NCBI GenBank assembly: GCA_036939755.1 | Contig: JALLAZ010000874.1 | Span: 1 to 11,448 of the forward strand | Direction: 5' to 3' | Source: Stephanodiscus triporus | Lineage: Eukaryota > Bacillariophyta > Thalassiosirophyceae > Thalassiosirales > Thalassiosiraceae | Length of the DNA stretch: 11,448 bases | Shown: positions 1 to 9,915 of the stretch, piece by piece | Position numbering within the stretch: the first letter of the stretch is position 1 | How the letters are laid out: each line of letters begins with the position of its first letter | Notes under the pieces: model-generated | Seen by the model: only the letters and a program-made list of their open reading frames with translations | Told to the model about the DNA's origin: nothing | The model's database searches: none | Program-made: the position numbers and the translations under genes

Positions 1-3080
<3,080 letters not shown>

Positions 3081-3540
3081 GTCGGTAGGGATTGTTATGA
3101 TAAGGTGTCGATGAGAATGTATCCAGAGCCTCGCTAATTCAATCGTTATAACACCATTCGAGTCATTTGAAATGAGCATGTCATATTGCATGTTATATTG
3201 TGTTCTTTCTTCTGCTGTCGATTCTCCTCCCCTAAGAACAAGGCCCTTGCTCGGTCTCCCTTGGGCGAAATCCTCTAGTCAAACACCGGACCGTTCTTGC
3301 CTTCACCGTGTACCCATGGGATCGAGAAGCTCCATTTGCGACCGTTATTATTTAGTTCCGGATGAAATTGTTCAAGTCTCGATCGATAAATAAAAGGGAC
3401 TCCCCCTTAAGCTCAGGTAGTATGCGGGAATTACATTTATTACCAATAAGTTTAGATACCATCCCCCAAACGGAGTTGAGGGAAATACTAGGCTCGTAAC
3501 TTATGCTAGTCGAATTTTATCAAATGTGGTCCGTCCAAAT
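3081..3540. other. AT-richer intergenic region after the synthetase
   Basis: No convincing gene is seen. A short open frame at 3172-3393 has no recognisable content and ordinary base use. An AATAAA hexamer at 3389-3394, about 310 bases past the GluRS stop, could serve as a polyadenylation signal, but one hexamer is weak evidence in AT-rich DNA. Base composition falls clearly from the G/C-rich gene to this stretch. Confidence 0.4.
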
Positions 3541-3542
3541 CG

Positions 3543-3674
3543 AAATTTGGACGATGATTGGACTTGGAAGGGATTCGGACGGTGCCTAAGTAGGAATTCG
3601 TAAAAAACATACTAGTCCAATAGATTTGGACGATCTTCGTCCAAATCCCTTCCAAGTCGAAAAATCGTCCAAAT
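3543..3674. repeat. Imperfect inverted repeat with GATTTGGACG words (MITE-like hairpin)
   Basis: The left arm, about 3543-3582, reads TTTGGACGAT, a short variable block, then GACTTGGAAGGGATTCGGAC. The right arm, about 3638-3674, is its reverse complement with a few mismatches (TTTGGACGAT, variable block, GACTTGGAAGGGATTTGGAC). The loop is about 55 bases. Extra copies of GATTTGGAC or its complement lie at about 3530, 3622 and twice in 3680-3712. The flanks share a short GTTGAGGG-type inverted match (about 3475 and 3758). The arrangement resembles a small non-autonomous transposon or a foldback repeat. No transposase and no clear target-site duplication were found. Confidence 0.6.
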
Positions 3675-3893
3675 CTTGATTTGGATTTGGACGGATAGAT
3701 TTGGATTTGGACGCAGAGTTGTTATTTGTTACATAACTAGTACGATATCCCTCACCCTCAACGGGATTGTACAACATCTCAAATACATACCATATTAGAT
3801 AGAGCAGGTATTATCGTTCGTAAGTTATGAATATGAATGACTCGTGCTATTCAACTGAACCCTTTTTCTTCCACCACACCACAAATCAACATC

Positions 3894-4118
3894 ATGGACA
3901 CGACATCGTTGTACTATCGACGCCATCGGCCCTTCGCACGTACCAGCCCATCGAAAGGGCGGACTGACGCGTCCCTTCCGGAAACGCCCACACGGTCGAT
4001 GTGTGCCCCACAACCCCCGGGTGTGGGGGGCTCTGTCGACGTCGAATATCCCTCCCGTGGACGAGGAGGAAGGCGCCTATCGTTCGAGGAACGCATACGA
4101 TACCGGGAATCCTCATGA
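3894..4118 (+). CDS. Small Arg/Pro/Ser-rich ORF, doubtful
   Basis: This frame of 74 residues starts at an ATG with good context (A at -3, G at +4). It encodes a basic, Pro/Arg/Ser-rich peptide ending in GRRLSFEERIRYRESS. It lies in a GC-richer island inside AT-rich DNA, which is the main reason to list it. The opposite strand is also open over most of the island, so the strand is uncertain. No family is recognised and no intron is evident. It could be a relic exon or chance. Confidence 0.25.
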   Translation: MDTTSLYYRRHRPFARTSPSKGRTDASLPETPTRSMCAPQPPGVGGSVDVEYPSRGRGGRRLSFEERIRYRESS

Positions 4119-4608
4119 GAGATGAGAGAGTATTAATCTCGACGGAAGAGTGCACACTACTACTCTACCACCTACCATATTATGGTACATAATCTCTTAC
4201 TATGGAACACATGTGAGTGAGTGTGTTAATTTTGCCAGGTCGCAAATATGACACAAATGCGGCGCATGACACAAGGGGGAACCCGCCCCCCCCCGCTGCC
4301 CCCTGCCCCGAAAAACATTGCCAGAGGTACGCACATTGCAAGAGTGCAAAGTAAAACAATATTGAACGCAGCAGCTGAATGCTGAGCCTGCTGCTGGCTG
4401 CTGGTGCTAGTATGTATCGTAGTATGTACGAAGGGATTTTAAGGGGGCTGACCCCTATTCCTCTTTTTCCAGGAAAACAAAAGATACATTTTTTACGTAG
4501 GAATAGTAGACAGAAAAACTAAAATGGAGCTGGAAACCCCCCCCCTCTGTAACTACTCTAACTAGATACTCAAGATAAAAAAGCTTATGCTGTGGCTCAG
4601 CATAGATA
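4119..4608. other. Gene-free stretch with short simple repeats
   Basis: No supported gene. It includes a perfect inverted TACCATA/TATGGTA around 4169-4183, a duplicated ATGACACAA (about 4248 and 4266), C runs near 4281-4310, and a CTG/GCTGCTGG-rich patch at about 4366-4410. Several short C and G runs are scattered in it. None forms a recognisable element. Confidence 0.4.
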
Positions 4609-4815
4609 TTATGAATTACGCGTATGTACTGTATCGAAATGCGCCTCGATGGCCTTGTTCATCTGCAGCATTGTGAGACAATCATTCACGCAGCTGGCTC
4701 CTTCACAAAGATACAAATAGCAAGCAGCTCGACTGCCTAGGGCAGGAACCAGCATTTTGTCTGCCTGAAGAGCTTCTGTGAAGGCGTTGATCGCAGAGCA
4801 AAAGTTGCCATTATA
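4609..4815 (-). pseudogene. TPR-repeat co-chaperone-like fragment
   Basis: Read from 4815 down to a TAA at 4609-4611, the frame gives a classic tetratricopeptide helix pair: YNGNFCSAINAFTEALQADK, then VPALGSRAACYLYLCEGASC, then VNDCLTMLQMNKAIEAHFD. The consensus small and bulky positions (G-NF--AI--F--AL, ALGSRAACYL) match TPRs of the DYX1C1/SPAG1/RPAP3 co-chaperone kind; TPRs bind peptide partners such as Hsp90 tails. A TGA in frame at 4816-4818 cuts off anything upstream. A different minus frame, 4811-5040, is open with an acidic Asp/Gly/His-rich start and could be the shifted upstream part. Only one and a half repeats remain, so this is most likely a gene remnant; an exon with unrecognised splice sites is possible. 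Confidence 0.55.
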
Positions 4816-5127
4816 TCATCAACGGACAGGGGTATCGACCGATCATCACGTCGGCCTGTTGCTGTGGAATCTGATTGTGGCGCTCATCGAGGCCGCGACG
4901 CTCCCCCAAAAGGTCAACGTGGTGATATCTGGCAGCCACGACAATTATGCGCACACGCACATCAATGACATCAACCTCGTGCCCACCCCCCATGCCACCA
5001 CAGGCATCATGGGCTTCAATGTCATCCTCAGAGGATACATGTCAATCAATAGAGTAGCTTACTCTAGTTATATCAGACTTTGTACCCATCTTATAACCAC
5101 GCTGATTAATTGTCATTTTTACTATGT

Positions 5128-5610
5128 CTAAATTATGTCGTTTGTGGGGGACCTCTCCCTGTTGATGACACCAATCACGGTCACTGCGGCAATGCCAGCA
5201 TTAAAATTGTTGTCTTCGCCTATCTTTGTCTCGACGCGGGTAACGCCAGCAATGCCATTGCCATTTCCCTCCTTGCCACCCTCGATGTGGACTTCAAACA
5301 TTCGGTCAACTATATCTCCAGAAGAGTTATACGTGCGCCCTTCTACTTCCGCACGATAGGTAATGCTGCTTCCATTTACATAGACTACGGTGACTGCAAT
5401 GACATTGCCATATCCGTCCCCTTCCCCACCTTTGATGCTGATTTTGAATGTCTGGTTGACGATCTCACCAGAAGAGTTAAACGTACGTGCTTCCACCTCA
5501 GCATGGTAAGTAACGTTGCTTTCTTTGATCACTCGAACAACATCGACAGGGGATGACACGGTGGCCATCTCGCCTCGAACAATGTCGAAGAGAGATGACG
5601 CGGTGTACAT
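5128..5610 (-). CDS. Unrecognised protein with two tandem 50-residue repeats and N-glycosylation sequons
   Basis: The frame encodes 160 residues from an ATG with G at -3. Two units, with a 50-residue period (150 bp in the DNA), carry the pattern TY-AEVE-RT-NSSG-IV----F: residues 34-83 and 84-133. A shorter third match (GIAAVTVIGV, about 139-148) closes the array. The units alternate polar and hydrophobic residues like beta strands. There are five Asn-X-Ser/Thr sequons (N32, N45, N52, N79, N95), which would suit a secreted or surface protein. However, there is no signal peptide and stop codons lie just upstream, so this may be the C-terminal part of a longer, broken gene. The N-terminus also has a short internal echo (SSLFDIVRGEMATV and SSPVDVVRVI). 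No family is recognised. Confidence 0.45.
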   Translation of the reverse strand: MYTASSLFDIVRGEMATVSSPVDVVRVIKESNVTYHAEVEARTFNSSGEIVNQTFKISIKGGEGDGYGNVIAVTVVYVNGSSITYRAEVEGRTYNSSGDIVDRMFEVHIEGGKEGNGNGIAGVTRVETKIGEDNNFNAGIAAVTVIGVINRERSPTNDII

Positions 5611-5668
5611 TTCGTTCCAGGTTGGAGAATTGGTGGGTCTTCATCATCAGCAACAATAACAAAAAGAG

Positions 5669-5689
5669 TGTGTGTGTGTGTTTTTTTTT
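5669..5689. repeat. GT microsatellite followed by a T run
   Basis: About six GT units run directly into nine T residues. It lies just beyond the 5' side of the minus-strand repeat protein and marks non-coding sequence between two minus-strand coding relics. Confidence 0.85.
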
Positions 5690-5765
5690 AATTTGACAAA
5701 AATAAAAGTAATCATGATTGATGTTGTATGTGCTGTTATCGAAACTCAAAAGAGATGGGCTCTTC

Positions 5766-6171
5766 CTAATTGGGCAGAGAGCAAAGGGCAAGTGCCTTCA
5801 GGACCTGTTCGAGTTCATCAGAGGCAAGGTCGAGGATGGCAAGTGTTATTTGGCTGCCGTAAAAAAGAGGTGCACAAAGAAATCGGTGCGGACATCAAGG
5901 TTGGGAAGCTCCTCTATCCCATCATTTAAACTTATGGCCACGAGGATATTTGCCTGTGGCCATACTTGTGCAAGCTTACCAACGATAGCGCCAAACCTCA
6001 AGAAAACTTTACCATTTATTCGGAGCTTGTGTGGGTCACGGTAGAGGAATTGCGTCGTTACAAATTTGCAGCTGCAAATAATCCTATTGTTCAAAATTCA
6101 ACATTGTCATGTTTGATGACGATGAACCACAGGTTGAGGATAGCCGCTGCATTGTTGTTCGACAATAACAT
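5766..6171 (-). pseudogene. Decayed helical-protein relic (HEAT/ARM-like, family not assigned)
   Basis: Three minus-strand pieces follow one another. MLLSNNNAAAILNLWFIVIK (6171 onward) reaches a TGA at 6091-6093 and continues in frame as TIGLFAAANL. A second frame (5846-6094) includes FLRFGAIVGKLAQVWPQANI and DGIEELPNLDVRTDFFVHLF. A third follows if one base is added in the T run near 5862: GSQITLAILDLASDELEQVL, ending in a TAG at 5766-5768. The Ala/Leu-rich helices resemble armadillo or HEAT solenoids, but no diagnostic motif is present. The plus strand is also partly open here but needs both a frameshift and a stop removed, so I prefer minus. It could also be chance. Confidence 0.3.
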
Positions 6172-6470
6172 CTATTTTATCATGAGGAGATCATGATTCT
6201 CTGGTGGAAGGTTTGTAACGGTGTAGTTTATTTTTATCTAGGAGCTACTTACGTTTTACAAAATCCTTTGTATAAGAAGCTGCTAAGAACAATTTTCCAA
6301 TCAAAGAAAAGAGTAATGCTAATACGTATGTAGAAGAAAATAAGTTGTACTCCATGGATGTGGAAATAAGTATTTTTTATTTTACCTTTCTCAAAATGTG
6401 TGTTGGATGGAAGTCGATTTCAAGGGAAATGAGTTCCAACGTAACATAATTTTTTTGCCAAACATAATGA
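6172..6470. other. AT-rich intergenic stretch
   Basis: No supported gene, RNA or repeat. Short plus-strand open pieces near 6240-6330 are interrupted by stops. Poly-A and poly-T runs are common. Confidence 0.4.
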
Positions 6471-6797
6471 GCATCTACTCCTTATCAAGTATCTAGGATA
6501 GCTATTAAAATATTATATGCTAATCAAAACCTGCCAAGAACACAATTGACAAAGCGTTTGCTAAGTGAGTATGCATTAGCGGTTGTCCACACCAACAATG
6601 CTTCGCAGAAGGCAATTGTCGACGATGACGATGCGAACGATGAGGCGGCCATATCCCCCCCAACTCAGATTTCTTGCAGCTACACATTAACTTTCTTCTT
6701 TGTCACTTTCATCACTTTTGCTGGGACTTTCGCTACTGGGAAGTTGGGGCTTGGCATCAAAGGCACGACTTTTCCGGTAGTCTTGATTGTCTTTTAG
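6471..6797 (+). other. Open plus-strand frame without a clear start, possible exon relic
   Basis: After a TGA at 6468-6470 this frame is open for 108 codons to a TAG. Its first two thirds look protein-like (ISP-type polar stretches, TKRLLSEYALAVVHTNNASQ, then a DDDDANDEAA acidic block). The last third is hydrophobic/Phe-rich and is probably only the antisense of the minus-strand Lys/Ser/Glu tail that ends at 6687. There is no well-placed ATG. No family is recognised. Confidence 0.2.
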
Positions 6798-6966
6798 CTT
6801 GGCGAGTTGATTGTTCTTTTTGCTTAATTCAACCTAGTTTGCGAATGTATTGCGCCTGGTCGACAATAAATGCATCCTTTTGCCTCGGACATCGCAGCTC
6901 TGCTTGCGCCAGGGCAACGAGGAGCGCGGCACCAATCTTGTTGTTCTTTCCTTCACAGCAAGACAT
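6687..6966 (-). pseudogene. Small coiled-coil-like protein broken by one extra base, divergent from histone H3
   Basis: An ATG at 6966-6964 (context AAAATGTC) opens MSCCEGKNNKIGAALLVALA and continues to DQAQYIRKLG before a TGA. Dropping one G in the CTAGGTTGA at about 6832-6840 continues smoothly as VELSKKNNQLAKLKDNQDYR and a Ser/Lys/Glu-rich tail ending ...KSDESDKEES at a TAA (6687-6689). The joined product would be about 92 residues with a charged, probably helical middle and an acidic/basic tail. Upstream of its ATG lie 170 bases shared with the divergent H3 gene, an arrangement common for histone-linked genes. I do not recognise the family; it is not a standard H1, H2A, H2B or H4. The lesion could be real decay or a sequencing error. 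Confidence 0.4.
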
Positions 6967-7136
6967 TTTGGGAGATAAGAGGGGGCGAAGCAGCCGACGA
7001 CGGATGCGACAATCAACCGATGTCCTCAGACAATTAAAAACCGCTGTGAAAATTGACGTAAAACGTGCTCCTGCTGTTCACACAATTCAGAAAAGCAGGA
7101 GTGAAGCACGAAGAGCAACGATCCCCTACCATCGTC

Positions 7137-7632
7137 ATGGCACACACAAAACAGACCGCTCGCAAGAGTACTGGAGGCAAGGCCTCCCGCAAGCAGCTCG
7201 CGACAAAGGTAAAAGTCTTTATTATTTCATTGAAAAGATGATAGACGGAAACGTCGGAAACTCACATTCTCACCGTCCGTTTGACTCCTAAAAGCTGCAC
7301 GCAGGTCTGCTCCCAGGGCCTGTGGCACGAGGAAGCCCCATCGCTACCGCCCTGGTACCGTCCCACTCCGCGAGATTCAAAGGTACCAAAAGGGGACTGA
7401 TCTTTTGATTTGCAAGCTCCCCTGCCAGCATCTCGTCCACGAGATTGCTCAGGAATTCAACAAGGAAATTTGCTTCCAAAGCACCACGGTCCTTGCTCTA
7501 CAAGAGGCTAGTGAGGCATACCTCATCAGCCTCTTCGAGGACACCAACTTGTGTGCCATCCACGCCAAGCGCATCACCATCATGACCAAGGACATCCAGC
7601 TCGCCCACCGCATCTGTGGCGAGCGTGTCTGA
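7137..7632 (+). pseudogene. Divergent histone H3 homologue, probably decaying
   Basis: Histone H3 pairs with H4 to form the core of the nucleosome. Exon 1 (7137-7208) encodes MAHTKQTARKSTGGKASRKQ and LATK. Exon 2 (from codon 24 at 7294) continues [21 protein letters not shown] and on through the histone fold to the GERV stop at 7630-7632. The alignment to canonical H3 spans all 135 residues with no indel. Conserved parts include K4, K9, K14, K18, K23, [35 protein letters not shown] and KDIQLA. Compared with ordinary H3, eight arginines are changed (R2H, R52Q, R63C, R69H, R72H, R83C, R128H, R131C), and K27 and K36 are Arg. Other changes are P16S, F67C and P121T. Four of the lost arginines (63, 69, 72, 83) are DNA-contacting in nucleosome structures. 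The intron lacks an in-phase acceptor. I infer a pseudogene or a very unusual variant; identity as H3-derived is certain. Confidence 0.88.
7209..7293 (+). other. Intron in the H3 homologue with a non-AG 3' end
   Basis: The donor GTAAAAG follows codon 23 exactly in phase 0. Homology says codon 24 (Ala, GCT) starts at 7294, so the intron must end in AA (7292-7293). The nearest AG is 7293-7294, one base too late; using it shifts the frame and gives a stop about 35 codons on. The next AG (7303-7304) is also out of phase. Reading through the intron hits a TGA. A G-to-A change at the old acceptor, or loss of one base, would explain this. Confidence 0.7.
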
Positions 7633-7639
7633 TCATTCT

Positions 7640-7652
7640 CTTTCAAAGAAAG
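7640..7652 (+). terminator. Small stem-loop just after the H3 stop codon
   Basis: CTTTCAAAGAAAG forms a five-base-pair stem with a three-base loop seven bases after the stop. Replication-dependent histone mRNAs end in a stem-loop, but this one lacks the canonical six-pair GGYYY/RRRCC stem and four-base loop, so it may be coincidence. Confidence 0.2.
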
Positions 7653-8051
7653 TTAATGCTGATTGTCGTTTAATCGAAGGCCCATTTGCACAGGCAATAG
7701 TTCACAGTTTATCATTATCACCCATGTTCTAAACATATTAAAATGTAGACAAAGTGGACAATAACTATATAGATCTAATCCTTTTAGAAACTCTGCGAGC
7801 TTTCTTTTTCTCATCCACCATTCCAAGGTACAACACAGAGAGTCTGTTGACCAGAGTTTTCATGTCTTGCCTGATACAAATCATATCAGTCGTGCCAAAA
7901 TCGAAAGCCAGGCCATTCGTGATCAAAGTGTTGAATGGTGGACGTTCATTGTAGCCTTCCAATGTGAAGCGAAGGTTCCTCATCACGTACAGACTGCACA
8001 CATACCTGCAAACAAAAACCGCTCAATCACAATTATTGTCTTGGTATGGAA

Positions 8052-8142
8052 CTGTAATCAGTGGCATAACGGACAGTAAACAAAGATATGATGAGGAAAT
8101 TCTCCTGTAAGCAAAACATCTTTGGAGATACCCACAGTATAC
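8052..8142 (-). other. Intron before the Gln/Cys active-site exon of the Ulp1-like pseudogene
   Basis: On the minus strand the donor GTATAC (8142 downward) follows ...PFNKK plus one base, and the acceptor GATTACAG ends at 8052 with a CTGAT branch-like word close by. Joining A with TT gives ATT and the sequence KKIPYQDN, the normal spacing to the C48 active-site loop. Left unspliced, the frame runs into a stop before the motif. Length 91 bp. Confidence 0.75.
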
Positions 8143-8288
8143 TCTTTTTGTTGAATGGATGCTCGACATTCGAAGCAATTCTATGCCCAAGTCTTTTCCA
8201 TTTGTAATTCAACAATTTGAGAAGTTTAGGATTATATTGCATTTTCTTATGGAAGTTTTGCCTTTTCAGAGAATCGAAATGCAAAATG

Positions 8289-8360
8289 CTATACAAAACA
8301 ATAATGTGATTGTGAACTTGGATGTGAGATGGCTTCGTTCAAATAAAAGTATTACAAGAC
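8289..8360 (-). other. Probable intron before the catalytic-Asp exon of the Ulp1-like pseudogene
   Basis: The acceptor TTTTGTATAG ends at 8289 and the exon resumes as (xx)C-ATT-TTG-CAT-TTC-GAT, encoding ILHFD. A donor GTCTTG at 8360 gives the needed phase 2 and a 72-bp intron; GTGTCT at 8362 is an alternative with the wrong phase. A TAA sits immediately before the donor, at 8363-8365. Confidence 0.55.
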
Positions 8361-8630
8361 ACTTAGAATGAGTATTCTTTGCTTGGTTCAGAATTTATGT
8401 CAGAATGGTTCTGAATTAAGCCAGGATTGACAACAACACAAAGGGACTAATGACTGTCTGCGTGTATGGGGATGAACAATAGCTTCTTCTCAAACACATT
8501 GATATTTTTGTTTATGATCCATGTGGATATTGTTTTGACACCTTTGTCTATCATTGTTGACATGAAGTGAGAATCAAAGAAGTGTACATCATTTGATAAC
8601 TGTTGTTGTATGGGATCACCTCTGCTGATC

Positions 8631-8702
8631 CTATTTGACGAATAGAGCATGAGTTAATTGATATAATAAAAAGGTAGTTGTGAAATGATAGAATTGTCTT
8701 AC
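8631..8702 (-). other. Intron near the start of the Ulp1-like catalytic domain
   Basis: The donor GTAAGA starts at 8702 after ...TFWMLTG-phase bases, and the acceptor CAAATAG ends at 8631. TG plus G restores a Trp codon and joins TFWMLW to ISRGDPIQQQ in frame. The intron is 72 bp and has stops in frame if retained. Confidence 0.8.
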
Positions 8703-9915
8703 CAGAGCATCCAAAAAGTTACAAGTGCATCATTGAGCCATACACCTTCATCTAGCATAGCCTTGTCATCTTCTCTAATTGTCGCACACAGTTTTCTGTC
8801 AATCGAATTCGATGGTGTGCCATGATTCTCAATACCAAGCAAGTCTCCACCTACTAGTTCTCAACTCTGTTTCTTTGGCATCAAATGGAAAAACCAAGAG
8901 AAGCTTAGATAACTTTTTGGGGCTTCGGTTTTCCGATTTACCACACATGATGGATTTTTTCCCGACTGAGTCCCTCCAGCAACAGGCTGTTTTAGGCAAG
9001 CATATTTGAGAATCTTCGATCCGTCCATTGTAGATTTTGACTGAATTTCGATAAGTTCGCAGTAGTCATCGCCGGATGATTCATAATTTTCCTCCACCTT
9101 CTTCTCTACCGCCGTCGCCACTTCCTCCTCCTCCCCCATATCCTGCACATGGGACTCCTTCATCAGCTGGCTCATCGTTTGTGGGAGCCACGAGGTTTTC
9201 TTGGTTATCCTCATCACCTGCCATTCTGAATTCGTCTGCATCTTCAGTTGCGGCGGCCTCCTCCTTCTTCTCTACCACCACCTCCACCTTCTTCTTAAAA
9301 GAAGCACCCTCCTCCTCCTCGATTGTGGCAACAAGATCACCCAACCCAAGTACATCATCGATGTCTTTGGACGTAGCAGTTATTGTCTCGATCTGGTTTG
9401 CCACCGCCGCCGCCTCCATGAGGACAACTAGGCATTGTGCTTCTGCTCCTGCACATGGCTCCTCCTCCTCCTCCCCAGCTAATCCAAGGGCTTGCGGAGA
9501 TGGCCTTCCCACCGCCATCGTCGTCGTCGGGCATCACACCACTGCCAGCGGCCATGCTGTTGCCAGGGGTGATGTGGTACTCCCCCCCGCGACCAGGGTA
9601 ACCATAAGGAAGTGGAAGGAAATTGTTATATTTTCCCCACGTACCTCCCCACGGCATTCCATTATTCTCTCGTCTGCGATGATAACAACGAACTGATCCA
9701 ACAAGTTGTTTCAGCAGCTTTTCTTTGTCGTCTGGCTTTTTATATTTGCGTTTATCATATATAAGCAACTACCCATCCTCTAGTTTTTCCCATTTTTGAA
9801 TGTTTTACGATTCCTTGCAATTAACAGGTCTTTGTCTGCATTGCTGTCAGCCATTGTCAACGATGATAGCCGGATCGGAAGTGGTGTGCCAGTGAGGTGG
9901 GAGTGAGGAAGTCTT

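Larger units (their letters stand above)
7765..9854 (-). pseudogene. Ulp1/SENP-type cysteine protease (peptidase C48), multi-exon and inactivated
   Basis: C48 proteases cleave SUMO/ubiquitin-like modifiers and occur in eukaryotic transposons as passengers. An ATG at 9854 opens MADSNADKDLLIARNRKTFK. A Gly/Tyr-rich piece (9768 to about 9505), an acidic Glu/Lys/Ala-rich piece (9518 to about 9200) and another (9241-8861) follow, each in a different frame. The catalytic domain then starts with DEGVWLNDALVTFWML (8703). After intron 8631-8702 come DVHFFDSHFMSTMI and FIPIHADSH (catalytic His 8450-8452). The next codon, normally Trp, is TAG (8447-8449), followed by SLCVVVNPG. Intron about 8289-8360 leads to ILHFDSLK (catalytic Asp 8273-8275). 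Intron 8052-8142 leads to IPYQDNNCD (oxyanion Gln 8041-8043). The catalytic Cys codon is TGA (8023-8025) and the following Gly is Ala. VFVCRYVCSLYVMRNLRF and a basic tail end at a TAG (7765). Further stops are TAA 8363-8365 and TGA 8861-8863. Domain identity is strong; the N-terminal joins are inferred. Confidence 0.82.

Noticed and set aside
4366..4410. CTG-rich patch as a tRNA or structured RNA
   Set aside because: No acceptor stem, T-loop or anticodon arm could be drawn; it looks like simple sequence.
8001..8020. Pyrimidine-rich TTTTTGTTTGCAG on the minus strand as an intron acceptor
   Set aside because: It first looked like an acceptor, but in frame it encodes the conserved VFVCRY that follows the C48 active site, so it is coding sequence.
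8023..8025. TGA at the catalytic Cys of the protease as a selenocysteine codon
   Set aside because: Selenoproteins occur in algae and the position is striking, but the same gene also has TAG, TAA and a second TGA, the neighbouring Gly is changed, and no SECIS-like element was identified. Decay is far simpler.
9076..9696. Plus-strand 206-residue Ser/Pro/Ala-rich ORF
   Set aside because: It is the antisense of GGA/GAA-rich acidic coding sequence on the minus strand, which by composition yields long Ser/Pro frames; the minus strand leads into the C48 domain.
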